Shown here in pieces: positions 14,982-23,839 of a stretch of DNA of 64,000 nt. The position numbers were made by a program, and so were the translations under genes. The stretch comes from Aneurinibacillus tyrosinisolvens (lineage in GTDB: Bacteria > Bacillota > Bacilli > Aneurinibacillales > Aneurinibacillaceae), in assembly GCF_001015055.1 (NCBI RefSeq), contig NZ_BBWZ01000007.1, positions 62,001 to 126,000 on the forward strand, read 5' to 3'. The notes beneath the pieces were generated by a model. It ran no database searches. It was given only the letters and a program-made list of their open reading frames with translations, and had not been told where the DNA came from. How positions within the stretch are numbered: the first letter of the stretch is position 1; every line of letters begins with the position of its first letter.

Positions 14982-16634
14982 ATGAGCAAGAAGCAGGGAA
15001 AGAAAGCGTTCGAGAAATGGCAGGATAAAGTAGAAGAGCGGCTAAAAAAAGCGCCGGAACGCAAAGAAAAATTCGAAACGTCCTCCGACATTGAAGTGAA
15101 ACGCGTGTACTTACCGGAAGAACTTACAGAAGAATACATGGAAAAATCCGGACTTCCGGGGGAATACCCTTATACACGGGGCGTGCAGCCTACGATGTAC
15201 CGGGGCCGCTTCTGGACGATGCGCCAGTATGCCGGATTCGGTTCGGCGGAAGAGACGAACAAGCGCTTTAAATATTTGCTTGAACAGGGACAGACCGGCC
15301 TCAGCTGCGCATTCGACCTGCCTACCCAGATTGGGTATGACTCGGATGATCCGATGTCGACCGGTGAAGTCGGCAAAGTAGGGGTCGCCATTGATTCGCT
15401 GGAAGACATGGAGATTCTATTCGACGGCATTCCGCTGGACAAAGTAAGTACCTCGATGACCATTAACGCACCGGCCTCCGTGCTCCTGGCAATGTACATT
15501 GCTGTTGCTGAAAAACAGGGTATCTCTCCGGATAAAATCTCAGGTACGATACAGAATGATATCTTAAAAGAATACATTGCGCGTGGCACGTATATTTTCC
15601 CGCCTAAACCTTCTATGCGTTTAATTACAGATATTTTTGCATACTGCGCACAGAACGTGCCGAAGTGGAACACGATTAGCATCAGCGGCTACCACATTCG
15701 CGAAGCCGGGTCTACCGCTGTACAGGAAGTAGCCTTTACACTGGCTGATGCGATTGCCTATGTAGACGCAGCCGTGGCAGCGGGGCTCGATGTGGATGAT
15801 TTCGCTCCGCAGCTTTCTTTCTTCTTTAACGGACATAACCATTTCTTTGAAGAAATTGCGAAGTTTAGAGCCGCACGCCGCATCTGGTCGCGTCTCATGA
15901 AAGAGAAATACGGTGCGAAAAATCCAAAATCATGGCAGTTCCGCGTCCATACGCAGACAGGCGGATCGACGCTGACTGCCCAGCAGCCGGACAATAACAT
16001 TGTGCGGGTAACCATTCAAGCGCTTGCTGCTGTCCTTGGCGGAACCCAGAGCCTCCATACAAACTCGCGCGATGAGGCGCTGGCATTGCCTACAGAAGAG
16101 TCGGCCCGCATTGCGCTGCGGACCCAGCAAATCATTGCGTATGAAACAGGAGCAACCGATACGGTGGATCCGCTTGCCGGTTCTTACTATGTCGAAAGCC
16201 TGACCGATCAAATAGAGGAACAGGTCCTTGACTATATTAAGAAAATCGAGGACATGGGCGGTGCGGTTGCCGCTGTTGAACAGGGCTATATGCAGCGTGA
16301 AATTCATGACAAGGCGTATGAGTTCCAGCGTAAGGTAGAAAGCGGAGAGGAAGTCGTCGTAGGGGTTAATAAATTCCGGATTGAAGGCGAGAAACAGCCG
16401 GAACTCCTTCGCGTTGATCCGAGCCTCGGCAAGGTGCAGCGGGCGAAGCTGGAAGAACTCCGGACGCGCCGCGACAATGATAAGGTGCAGGAACAGCTCG
16501 CGGCGCTCCGCGAGGGGGCACGCAGCAGCAATAATTTAATGCCGCTCATTCTCGAGGCGGTAAGAGTGTATGCGACGATCGGCGAAATCTGCGGGATATT
16601 GCGCGAAGAATTCGGCGAGTATCGCGCAGTATAA
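14982..16634 (+). CDS. mcmA: Methylmalonyl-CoA mutase, catalytic (large) subunit
   Basis: This 550-residue TIM-barrel subunit of the B12-dependent mutase interconverts methylmalonyl-CoA and succinyl-CoA. Typical CoA-binding and active-site segments are [32 protein letters not shown] and [17 protein letters not shown]. It ends near residue 550 and lacks the C-terminal cobalamin domain of one-chain mutases; that domain is encoded by the next gene. ATG 14982 lies 8 bases after AAGGAG (GTG 14973 falls inside it). The MeaB-type chaperone often found with this gene is absent from the window. Confidence 0.93.
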   Translation: MSKKQGKKAFEKWQDKVEERLKKAPERKEKFETSSDIEVKRVYLPEELTEEYMEKSGLPGEYPYTRGVQPTMYRGRFWTMRQYAGFGSAEETNKRFKYLLEQGQTGLSCAFDLPTQIGYDSDDPMSTGEVGKVGVAIDSLEDMEILFDGIPLDKVSTSMTINAPASVLLAMYIAVAEKQGISPDKISGTIQNDILKEYIARGTYIFPPKPSMRLITDIFAYCAQNVPKWNTISISGYHIREAGSTAVQEVAFTLADAIAYVDAAVAAGLDVDDFAPQLSFFFNGHNHFFEEIAKFRAARRIWSRLMKEKYGAKNPKSWQFRVHTQTGGSTLTAQQPDNNIVRVTIQALAAVLGGTQSLHTNSRDEALALPTEESARIALRTQQIIAYETGATDTVDPLAGSYYVESLTDQIEEQVLDYIKKIEDMGGAVAAVEQGYMQREIHDKAYEFQRKVESGEEVVVGVNKFRIEGEKQPELLRVDPSLGKVQRAKLEELRTRRDNDKVQEQLAALREGARSSNNLMPLILEAVRVYATIGEICGILREEFGEYRAV

Positions 16635-16655
16635 CAGGGGAGGAGTAGAAATAGG

Positions 16656-17519
16656 ATGGAGAGAAAAATACGTGTTTTAGTAGCGAAACCAGGTCTTGAC
16701 GGGCACGATCGCGGTGCGCTTGTCATTGCACAGGCCCTGCGTGACGAAGGAATGGAAGTCGTTTATACCGGATTGCGCCAAACACCTGCCCAAATCGTAG
16801 CAAGTGCGGTTCAGGAGGATGTAGATGTTATCGGCCTTTCCTGTCTTTCCGGAGCCCATAATGAACTCTTTCCTGAGGTTGTCCGGCTCCTAAAAGAGCA
16901 GGGAGCGGAGGACATTATTGTTGTCGGCGGGGGCGTTATCCCGGATGAGGATATCCCATTCCTTGAGGAGAACGGCATCGCGAAAGTATTTACGCCGGGA
17001 ACAAAAACAAAAGATACAGCCGACTTTATCCGCCATAAAATTGACGAAAAAGACGGTATCAGTGCACCGATTATGGATTCGCCAAACAAGATTGAACATA
17101 TCGGGATTGCTGTGAAGAATTTAGAGGAAGCCGTTAAATTTTATACGCAAATGCTCGGGCTAAAACTGCTGGGATTCGAAACAGTAGAAAGCGAGCAGGT
17201 GCGCGTAGCCTTCCTTGAAATTGGGGAAACGCGCCTCGAATTGCTGGAAGCGACAGACGAAAACAGCGCGATCGCTAAATTCATCACAAAAAAAGGAGAA
17301 GGAATCCACCATATTGCCCTGAACGTTGACAATCAGCAGGAGCGATTAGATGCTTTAAAGAACGCGGGTGTGCGGCTCATCCATGAAACGCCGAAGCTCG
17401 GAGCCCATAACAATATGGTCGCATTCCTGCACCCGAAGGCAACGAACGGCGTTCTGCTTGAACTTTGCCAGCAGGCAGAAAAAGCCGAGTTACAAGGCCA
17501 CGCAGACGGCCATAAATAA
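16656..17519 (+). CDS. Fusion: methylmalonyl-CoA mutase B12-binding domain plus methylmalonyl-CoA epimerase
   Basis: This 287-residue protein carries two activities in one chain. Residues ~4-132 form a cobalamin-binding domain: AKPGLDGHDRG with the cobalt-ligating His17, GLSCLSGAH, and GGGVIPDED near its end. After a short linker, residues ~145-275 form a vicinal-oxygen-chelate epimerase: KIEHIGIAV (His148), FYTQMLGLKLLG, GEGIHHIALNV (His218/219) and a terminal LLEL with the metal-binding Glu. In many relatives these are two separate ~140-residue proteins. The frame is continuous with no sign of a sequencing join. It sits 21 bp after mcmA, so mutase assembly and substrate racemisation are encoded together. 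Confidence 0.9.
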   Translation: MERKIRVLVAKPGLDGHDRGALVIAQALRDEGMEVVYTGLRQTPAQIVASAVQEDVDVIGLSCLSGAHNELFPEVVRLLKEQGAEDIIVVGGGVIPDEDIPFLEENGIAKVFTPGTKTKDTADFIRHKIDEKDGISAPIMDSPNKIEHIGIAVKNLEEAVKFYTQMLGLKLLGFETVESEQVRVAFLEIGETRLELLEATDENSAIAKFITKKGEGIHHIALNVDNQQERLDALKNAGVRLIHETPKLGAHNNMVAFLHPKATNGVLLELCQQAEKAELQGHADGHK

Positions 17520-17588
17520 TACACGCTATTTTACACGATGATAAAGAGATAGAGATTGTTCTTTGGATAGGAGGCTTTCGAAAAATCA

Positions 17589-19139
17589 ATGAGCAGCATG
17601 TATGAGAAAATCGATGAGATGTACGAACGGCGCAGAAAAGTGGAACTCGGCGGGGGCGATAGGCGAATCGACGCCCAGCACAACCGCGGGAAGCTGACGG
17701 CGCGGGAGAGAATTGATCTGTTTCTTGACAGGGACACATTCGTGGAGATGAATCCTTTTATTGAGCACCGTGCGACCAGTTTCGGCATGGACAAAATGGA
17801 AGGACCGGGCGAAGGGGTTGTTACCGGATACGGAAAAGTAAACGGCCGGCTCGTGTTTATCTTTTCGCAGGACTTCACAGTATTTGGCGGTGCCCTCGGC
17901 GAGATGCACGCGCTCAAAATTGCGCGCATTATGGACCTGGCCGCGAAGAACGGCGCGCCTGTCATCGGCCTGAATGACTCCGGCGGCGCCCGCATCCAGG
18001 AAGGCGTCGAGTCGCTTGACGGCTACGGCCACATCTTCTACCGCAACTCGATTTATTCCGGGGTCATCCCGCAAATCTCCGTCATATTGGGTCCATGTGC
18101 GGGGGGTGCGGTGTATTCTCCCGCGATTACGGATTTTGTGTTTATGGTGGAGAAAACAAGCCAGATGTTTATTACCGGGCCGAAGGTAATCGAGGCCGTA
18201 ACGGGAGAGAAGATTTCCTCCGAGGATCTCGGCGGGGCCAAGGTCCACGCTTCCATTAGCGGGAATGCGCACTTCACAGCGCCGACAGAACCGGAAGTAC
18301 TTGAAGAGGTTCGCCGTTTAATCAGCTTTCTGCCGCTGAATAACAACGAGGCACCTCCTGTTCTTCCCGCGGAACCGGACAACGGATGGGACGACGAGCT
18401 GGCGGAAATCGTGCCGATTGCGGCAACGAAAGTATACGATGTGCGCAAGGTTATCCATAAAATTATTGATAACGAGGATTTTATGGAAGTACAGCCTGAT
18501 TTCGCGAAAAATATCGTGGTCGGTTTTGGCCGGATTGACGGGCACAGCGTAGGGATTATTGCCAACCAGCCAAAGTTTATGGCCGGGGGCCTCGATATTA
18601 ACTCCTCGGATAAGCTGTCCCGCTTTATCCGTTTCTGCGATTCCTTTAATATCCCGCTCATTACGTTTGAGGATGTTTCCGGATTCTTTCCCGGCGTCAA
18701 TCAGGAGCATGGCGGCATTATTCGCCACGGGGCTAAAATCCTGTATGCCTACTCGGAAGCAACGGTACCGAAAATTACCGTTATCCTTCGGAAAGCATAC
18801 GGCGGAGCTTATGTAGCGCTGAATTCAAAAGCGATTGGCGCGGACATGGTATTTGCCTGGCCGAACGCAGAAATCGCCGTCATGGGAGCGCAGGGCGCAG
18901 CCAACATTATTTTTGCACACGAAATTGAGAACAGCGAAGACCCGGCGGCAACACGCGAAGCGAAGATCGAGGAATACCGCGAGCGGTTTGCCAACCCGTA
19001 TGTCGCAGCGAGCCGCGGCATGGTGGATGATGTAATCGACCCGCGGGAAACGAGGAAAAAGCTGCGTGAAGCGCTGGATATGCTGCGCACGAAAAAAGAA
19101 ACCCGGCCTGCCAAAAAGCACGGGAACATTCCTTTGTAA
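17589..19139 (+). CDS. pccB: Acyl-CoA carboxylase carboxyltransferase subunit (PccB/YqjD type)
   Basis: This 516-residue crotonase-fold subunit transfers carboxyl groups between biotin and an acyl-CoA, most likely propionyl-CoA to methylmalonyl-CoA given the preceding mutase and epimerase genes. Both halves are complete: the N-terminal half has [18 protein letters not shown] and the oxyanion segment [12 protein letters not shown], and the C-terminal half has [13 protein letters not shown] and [11 protein letters not shown]. No biotin carboxylase gene is adjacent, so it must be shared or encoded elsewhere; a methylmalonyl-CoA decarboxylase alpha role cannot be excluded. AGGAGG is 14 bases from ATG 17589, a little far. 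Confidence 0.9.
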   Translation: MSSMYEKIDEMYERRRKVELGGGDRRIDAQHNRGKLTARERIDLFLDRDTFVEMNPFIEHRATSFGMDKMEGPGEGVVTGYGKVNGRLVFIFSQDFTVFGGALGEMHALKIARIMDLAAKNGAPVIGLNDSGGARIQEGVESLDGYGHIFYRNSIYSGVIPQISVILGPCAGGAVYSPAITDFVFMVEKTSQMFITGPKVIEAVTGEKISSEDLGGAKVHASISGNAHFTAPTEPEVLEEVRRLISFLPLNNNEAPPVLPAEPDNGWDDELAEIVPIAATKVYDVRKVIHKIIDNEDFMEVQPDFAKNIVVGFGRIDGHSVGIIANQPKFMAGGLDINSSDKLSRFIRFCDSFNIPLITFEDVSGFFPGVNQEHGGIIRHGAKILYAYSEATVPKITVILRKAYGGAYVALNSKAIGADMVFAWPNAEIAVMGAQGAANIIFAHEIENSEDPAATREAKIEEYRERFANPYVAASRGMVDDVIDPRETRKKLREALDMLRTKKETRPAKKHGNIPL

Positions 19140-19165
19140 GACGGCAGTACGGCAAAACTAGAAGA

Positions 19166-19229
19166 CGCCCCCGGTTGTTGTGTATAATGGACAGGTAGCC
19201 TGTTCGTGTACATATACCAACCGGGGGTG
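19166..19229 (+). promoter_or_regulatory. Long inverted repeat enclosing a TATAAT box and pairing with the peptidase ribosome site
   Basis: A 12-bp arm at 19166-19177 pairs (one G-U) with 19218-19229. The right arm contains GGGGGTG, the ribosome site of the next gene, and a six-base T-run follows. The loop holds a TATAAT (19183-19188) and a small inner hairpin (acaggtagcctgt). Read-through RNA from pccB could fold the whole structure, stopping transcription or hiding the ribosome site. RNA started at the internal TATAAT lacks the left arm and would leave the site free. No clear -35 is visible. Confidence 0.55.
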
Positions 19230-19235
19230 TTTTTT

Positions 19236-20354
19236 ATGGTACAGCAAGAGCGGATCGTGAACGAATTCATGGAACTCGTCCAGGTGGACAGTGAAACGCG
19301 GAACGAACGTGAAATATGCAATGTTCTTAAGGAAAGGTTTTCTTCATTGGGTCTTGAAGTGATGGAGGATGACGCAGCGGAAAAAACGGACCATGCCGCG
19401 GGAAACCTCATCGCGACATTAAAGGGAACGGTCGATGATTGCCCAACGATTTACTTTACGTGTCATATGGATACAGTTGTTCCAGGGAAAGGAATTAAGC
19501 CGAGTGTGAAGGACGGGTATATCGTTTCAGACGGTACAACGATCCTTGGGAGCGACGACAAAGCGGGCATCGCAGCCATGCTGGAAGCGATTCGGATTTT
19601 GAAAGAACAGGGCACCGAGCACGGAACGATCCAGTTTGTCATTACCGTAGGGGAAGAATCCGGCTTGCAGGGGGCCAAGGTACTGGATCCGGTACACCTT
19701 ACAGCGAAGTACGGTTTTGCGCTGGATAGCAACGGCAAGGTAGGCGACATTATTGTGGCCGCACCTACCCAGGCTAAGGTAAAAGCGATGATCCGGGGCA
19801 AATCTGCACACGCAGGCGTTGAGCCGGAGGCTGGCATCAGTGCCATCCAGGTGGCCAGCAAGGCGGTGTCGCGCATGCCGCTTGGCCGGATTGACAAAGA
19901 AACAACGGCGAATATCGGAAGCTTCCAGGGGATTGGACCAACGAACGTAGTGTGCGATCAAGTCGAGATCCTCGCAGAAGCGCGCAGCCTTGTGCATGAA
20001 AAAATGGTGGAACAGACTGAGAAAATGAAGCGGGCGTTTGAAGAAACAGCGCAGGAATTTGGCGCAACAGCCGAGGTTGCCGTTGAAGTGATGTACCCTG
20101 GCTTTAAATTCTCCGAAGAAGATCTCGTTGTGAAGAAAGCAATGGACGGGGTGAAAGCGGTAGGCCGCACACATCGCATTCTGGCCAGCGGCGGAGGCAG
20201 TGATGCCAATGTCATTGCCGGGCATGGCATCCCGACGGTAAACCTGGCAATAGGCTACGAGGATATTCATACGACGAATGAGAAGATTCCAGTCGAGGAA
20301 CTGGTAAAAGCAGCTGAGCTTGTGGTCGCTCTTTGTAAGGAAGCAACCAGGTAA
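19236..20354 (+). CDS. M20/M42-family tripeptidase-like metallopeptidase (YqjE type)
   Basis: This 372-residue cytoplasmic metallopeptidase resembles tripeptidase T and YqjE in length. Zinc-binding residues occur in order: TCHMDTV (His, catalytic Asp), LGSDDKAG (bridging Asp), VGEESGLQGA (catalytic Glu and ligand Glu), LDSNGKVG (Asp) and a C-terminal GYEDIHTTNEKIP (His). The dimerisation domain includes GKSAHAGVEPE. The start is ATG 19236; GTG 19206 lies inside the upstream hairpin. The gene also follows pccB in B. subtilis (yqjD-yqjE). Confidence 0.85.
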   Translation: MVQQERIVNEFMELVQVDSETRNEREICNVLKERFSSLGLEVMEDDAAEKTDHAAGNLIATLKGTVDDCPTIYFTCHMDTVVPGKGIKPSVKDGYIVSDGTTILGSDDKAGIAAMLEAIRILKEQGTEHGTIQFVITVGEESGLQGAKVLDPVHLTAKYGFALDSNGKVGDIIVAAPTQAKVKAMIRGKSAHAGVEPEAGISAIQVASKAVSRMPLGRIDKETTANIGSFQGIGPTNVVCDQVEILAEARSLVHEKMVEQTEKMKRAFEETAQEFGATAEVAVEVMYPGFKFSEEDLVVKKAMDGVKAVGRTHRILASGGGSDANVIAGHGIPTVNLAIGYEDIHTTNEKIPVEELVKAAELVVALCKEATR

Positions 20355-20358
20355 GAAG

Positions 20359-20401
20359 AAAAAAGGATGAACCCTCTAAGACATGGGTTCATCCTTTTTT
20401 T
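20359..20401. terminator. Bidirectional terminator between converging genes
   Basis: The segment aaaaaaggatgaaccc pairs with gggttcatcctttttt around a 10-nt loop, with A- and T-runs outside. The stop codon of the minus-strand gene falls in the loop, so one hairpin serves both directions. Confidence 0.92.
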
Positions 20402-20774
20402 CTTCCGTTATTGCATGGTACGTATGCAGAATATAAGGCTCCTTTAGCTCGGTATCGCCGGGCCCGATATTGGGATCGAAAAAGGCGTCTTTACTTAACG
20501 AGGGAATCGGCTGCTCCTCATTCTTCTCATTTAAATTGTAATACTCATTCATTTCCTGTGTAAACTCACCGTTATTCACAGCGAGCGGATCGCCTCCGAA
20601 CCCGTTCAGAATTTGAAAGGCGCCTTCCCAGTTATCTGAAGTAACAGGAACGGATAAGGAGTGCGTGCCCCCCTCTTCCAGATGGGTGTGCTCGTATCCG
20701 AATTGTGCCAGGTATTCTTTGGCCTGCTGCGCCTCTTCCTGTGTCGCAAAGGTTGCGTGGATTTTTTTATCCAT
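20376..20774 (-). CDS. Hypothetical acidic protein
   Basis: This protein of about 132 residues is of unrecognised family. The start is the ATG at 20774 on the minus strand behind GGAGG; an in-frame upstream extension to 20831 has no ribosome site. The first 70 residues (ATFATQEEAQQAKEYLAQFG, then a second strand-rich half) look like a small alpha/beta fold that reads as a stress or general-protein-17M-like sequence, but I cannot confirm this. The C-terminal half is acidic and Asn/Glu/Pro-rich, likely disordered. No signal peptide or membrane segment. Confidence 0.6.
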   Translation of the reverse strand: MDKKIHATFATQEEAQQAKEYLAQFGYEHTHLEEGGTHSLSVPVTSDNWEGAFQILNGFGGDPLAVNNGEFTQEMNEYYNLNEKNEEQPIPSLSKDAFFDPNIGPGDTELKEPYILHTYHAITEEKKDEPMS

Positions 20775-20853
20775 CGTTACATATCCTCCAAGTAAAGTTA
20801 TACTTAGCTTTCCCGCTGTCTTCACTACCATTCAGGGAGGGGAAGAATGAGAG

Positions 20854-21990
20854 ATGATTATGTGGTCGGCAGGGCAGGTCACTGAAATCGTGAACGAAAC
20901 GGATCGCTTGCAGGAGATTAGAGTCGAACTGCCATCTGAGACGGTAAAAGCGCTGCATTATCCGGCGCTTATGGGGAAAATAAAAGAAGGAGAACTTGTG
21001 GTGCTTAACACGACGGCCCATTGTCTATCGCTTGGAACAGGCGGTTTTCATTATGTTGCGGCCCGCTTTTCACGGCAGGGAAAGCCTCTTATGCAAACCG
21101 GTACCTTGCACAGAGGGCATATTATGAAGCTTCGGTATACACCGCTTCAATTGGCTATCTGTGCAGCGGAAGAGGTAAACAGTTCCCACCATGAGCGGTT
21201 TCAAACGGTAGTGGGCAATGAACTGTCCGGCGTTCCTGTACTCGTTGGGGAACTGCACAGCATGCTGCCGGCGATTTGCCTTTCTGCCCAGTACATATAC
21301 AGAAAACGGGGGAGGGAGCAGCCTCCGCGTATTTGCTATATTATGACGGACAGCGGGGCGCTTCCGATGGCACTCAGCTCTCATGTTCACGTGCTCCGGG
21401 AGTGTGGTCTGCTAACAGGAACCATAACGTGCGGCCATGCGTTTGGCGGCGAAACGGAATGTATTAATATTTACACCGCGCTCCTGGCGGCGGTTCATAT
21501 ATGGCAGGCCGATATCGTGCTTGTCATGCCCGGACCGGGTATTGTCGGAACAGGTACTCCGCTTGGTTTTAGCGGGATCGAGCAGGTGTTTATACTCCAG
21601 GCCGTTCATCAGCTCCAGGGCATTCCGGTGATGGTACCGAGGGTGAGCGGGAGTGAGCGCCGGCAGCGCCACCTGGGGATCAGCCACCATACAAAAACGA
21701 TCGTTCGCTATGCTGCCCATGTCCCATTTGTTCTCAATTTTGAAGAGACACTCCTGGATGGAGGAAAAACAGTACCGTATTCCAAGTGCCATACAGTTAT
21801 CGAGCACGAGCCGCTTGACATAGAATTGTGGCAGCAAATAACGGATAAATACCCGCTGCCTCTTACAACAATGGGTAGAACAATAAAAGAAGACCCGGTT
21901 TTTTTTGCCCATGCTTATTATGCCGCGCAATTCGCCTGTGCCATACAGCAGCACAACAAGGCCGCGGCCCCAATGGATTTGTTTTCCTGA
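20854..21990 (+). CDS. DUF3866 family protein
   Basis: This 378-residue protein belongs to the DUF3866 family, which is found in Firmicutes and actinobacteria, often near nudix or spore genes; its function is unknown. Visible features are a Gly-rich GTGGFHYVAARF, YIMTDSGALPMALS, TCGHAFGGETECINIYTAL and VMPGPGIVGTGTPLGFSGIE, which look like a Rossmann-type nucleotide-binding core. No membrane segment. A GGGAGGGG ribosome site precedes ATG 20854 (a second in-frame ATG is at 20860). Confidence 0.8.
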   Translation: MIMWSAGQVTEIVNETDRLQEIRVELPSETVKALHYPALMGKIKEGELVVLNTTAHCLSLGTGGFHYVAARFSRQGKPLMQTGTLHRGHIMKLRYTPLQLAICAAEEVNSSHHERFQTVVGNELSGVPVLVGELHSMLPAICLSAQYIYRKRGREQPPRICYIMTDSGALPMALSSHVHVLRECGLLTGTITCGHAFGGETECINIYTALLAAVHIWQADIVLVMPGPGIVGTGTPLGFSGIEQVFILQAVHQLQGIPVMVPRVSGSERRQRHLGISHHTKTIVRYAAHVPFVLNFEETLLDGGKTVPYSKCHTVIEHEPLDIELWQQITDKYPLPLTTMGRTIKEDPVFFAHAYYAAQFACAIQQHNKAAAPMDLFS

Positions 21991-22054
21991 CTGTGCTTCA
22001 ATAGAAGAGAGAAGACAGAGAACATATGAGCAAAACGAATGGAGTGAAGGAGCA

Positions 22055-22582
22055 ATGATTGAGAAAACAATAGTAAGCCGGCCGATCTATGACGGGAAGG
22101 TAATCAAGCTGAAAGTCGATGAAGTTGAACTTCCGAACGGAAAAACAGCGACGAGAGAAATCGTCAACCACTCCGGTGCCGTAGCGGTAATGGCCATCAC
22201 GAATGATAACCGAATGGTAATGGTCCGGCAGTTCCGCAAACCGCTGGAGCGGATCATTGTCGAAATACCGGCGGGTAAGCTTGAGAAAAATGAAGACCCC
22301 GAAGCCTGTGCGAAGCGGGAGCTTATGGAAGAGACAGGATATACCGCCTCCGGCATACGCCTGCTGGCATCTTTCTATACGTCCCCCGGCTTTGCTGACG
22401 AAATCATTCACATGTATCGCGCTGAAGGGCTAACAGGGGGAGAGGCCCAGCCGGATGAGGATGAGTTTGTGGAACTGCTTCACGTTACGCTGGAAGAAGC
22501 GCAAAACATGATTGCGAGCGGAGAAATTCAGGATGCGAAAACGATCATGGCTGTGTATGCCTGGCAGCTGGACCCTAAATAG
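22055..22582 (+). CDS. nudF: ADP-ribose pyrophosphatase (nudix hydrolase)
   Basis: This 175-residue protein hydrolyses ADP-ribose and related nucleotides. The nudix box G-x5-E-x7-REUxEExGU is complete: it starts at AGKLEKNEDPE and ends with KRELMEETGY. The downstream SFYTSPGFADE loop is typical of ADP-ribose hydrolases of the NudF type. ATG 22055 is preceded by GAAGGAG; the frame is open further upstream but overlaps the DUF3866 gene and has no ribosome site. The neighbour yqxK follows 3 bp after the stop codon. Confidence 0.92.
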   Translation: MIEKTIVSRPIYDGKVIKLKVDEVELPNGKTATREIVNHSGAVAVMAITNDNRMVMVRQFRKPLERIIVEIPAGKLEKNEDPEACAKRELMEETGYTASGIRLLASFYTSPGFADEIIHMYRAEGLTGGEAQPDEDEFVELLHVTLEEAQNMIASGEIQDAKTIMAVYAWQLDPK

Positions 22583-22585
22583 CGT

Positions 22586-23782
22586 ATGGAATTTATGAAG
22601 GAATGCTTCGCTGATCTGCACATCCATGTGGGAAGGACCATCCATAACCGGCCCGTAAAAATAACAGCATCCCGCAGCCTGACCATCAGTTCGATTATGG
22701 AAGAAGCACTGCATCACAAAGGAATGCATATGGTCGGCGTAATTGACTGCCACTCTCCAGAGGTGCAGGAAGAAATCGATTTGAGAATCAAAGAGGGGAC
22801 TGTCCGGGAGCTTCCAGGGGGCGGGTACCGCTACACCTCAGAAAAAGGCGAAATCACGATGATCGCTGGGGTTGAGATTGAGCTTCGCATCGGCAGAGGT
22901 GCCGCCCATTTCCTCGCATATCTTCCGGATCGCACCTCCTTTGCGTCGTTCCGGCAATGGTATGCGACAAAGGTAAAAAACGTCCATTTAAGCACACAGC
23001 GCATGTACGCTGATCTTGCACAGTTGATTGAGCAGGTAGAAATCCATGGAGGAATTATCCTGCCCGCCCATGCGTTTACCCCCCACAAGAGCATCTATGG
23101 CGCATGCGTCGATGAGCTATCGTCGGTGGTAGATGTAAGCAGGCTGGCTGCGATCGAACTCGGTTTAAGTTCAGATTCGAGGCTCGCCGATGGGATTGGC
23201 GAACTAAGAAGCCTTACTTTCGTTACGAATTCTGATGCCCACTCCACAGCGAAAATTGCGCGGGAATATCAAAATCTCTATATAAAAGAAGCGAATTTCA
23301 CTGAGCTTGTCCGTGCTCTTCGCCGAGAGGGGGGCAGATGTGTGGCGGAAAACTATGGGCTCCATCCCCAGCTTGGAAAGTACTATCGCACCCGCTGTAC
23401 GAATTGTGATGAGCTGGTCGCGCAAACAGATTCACCTCGCTGCCCGTACTGTGGGAAAGAAGGGAAAAGCGTTATCACGAAGGGCGTGTATGAACGGTTT
23501 CTGGAAATTTCAACACAGGCGCCCGGAACACATCCGCCCCACCGCCCGCCGTATCGGTACCACATCCCGCTTGAATTCATCCCGGGCCTAGGACCGGGCC
23601 GGATGAAGAAGCTGCTTGCAGCGTTCGGCACCGAGATGAACATCCTGCACCATGCTTCTTATGAGCAGCTGGAAGGTGCAGTGGGGGAGGAACTGGCTGC
23701 CCGTATTGAACGAAGCCGCACCGGTGATGTGACATTCCTGGAGGGAGGGGCAGGGATTTACGGCAAAATCAGCATGGAGTAA
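22586..23782 (+). CDS. yqxK: Endonuclease Q-family protein (YqxK)
   Basis: This 398-residue protein has a PHP-type metallophosphoesterase domain (residues ~8-230, metal motif DLHIHVGRT, then HAFTPH and VTNSDAH), a zinc ribbon (CTNCDELV to CPYCGKEG, about 270-295) and a C-terminal helix-hairpin-helix (FIPGLGPGRMKKLL). This layout matches EndoQ-like nucleases, which cut at deaminated bases; the role of YqxK in Bacillales is less certain. There is no clear ribosome site, so it is probably coupled to nudF. The sigma-E -35 of spoIIM overlaps its stop codon. Confidence 0.85.
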   Translation: MEFMKECFADLHIHVGRTIHNRPVKITASRSLTISSIMEEALHHKGMHMVGVIDCHSPEVQEEIDLRIKEGTVRELPGGGYRYTSEKGEITMIAGVEIELRIGRGAAHFLAYLPDRTSFASFRQWYATKVKNVHLSTQRMYADLAQLIEQVEIHGGIILPAHAFTPHKSIYGACVDELSSVVDVSRLAAIELGLSSDSRLADGIGELRSLTFVTNSDAHSTAKIAREYQNLYIKEANFTELVRALRREGGRCVAENYGLHPQLGKYYRTRCTNCDELVAQTDSPRCPYCGKEGKSVITKGVYERFLEISTQAPGTHPPHRPPYRYHIPLEFIPGLGPGRMKKLLAAFGTEMNILHHASYEQLEGAVGEELAARIERSRTGDVTFLEGGAGIYGKISME

Positions 23783-23808
23783 TATTCACCCCCTGTCTGT
23801 CATACACT
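23780..23808 (+). promoter_or_regulatory. Sigma-E promoter of spoIIM
   Basis: A -35 element TAATATT (23780-23786) and a -10 element CATACACT (23801-23808) are 14 bp apart. The -10 matches the sigma-E consensus CATACANT fully and the -35 matches all but the first position. spoIIM is a mother-cell sigma-E gene in B. subtilis. Confidence 0.85.
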
Positions 23809-23839
23809 GGTTGTAAGAGACGGACAGGGGGGATACCCA

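Noticed and set aside
17589..19139. Acetyl-CoA carboxylase AccAD for fatty acid synthesis
   Set aside because: The protein is a single 516-residue PccB-type chain with mutase and epimerase neighbours, not a separate zinc-ribbon AccD and AccA.
19527..20270. Minus-strand open frame of 247 codons opposite the peptidase gene
   Set aside because: Antisense shadow of a strongly supported metallopeptidase, with no domain or ribosome site.
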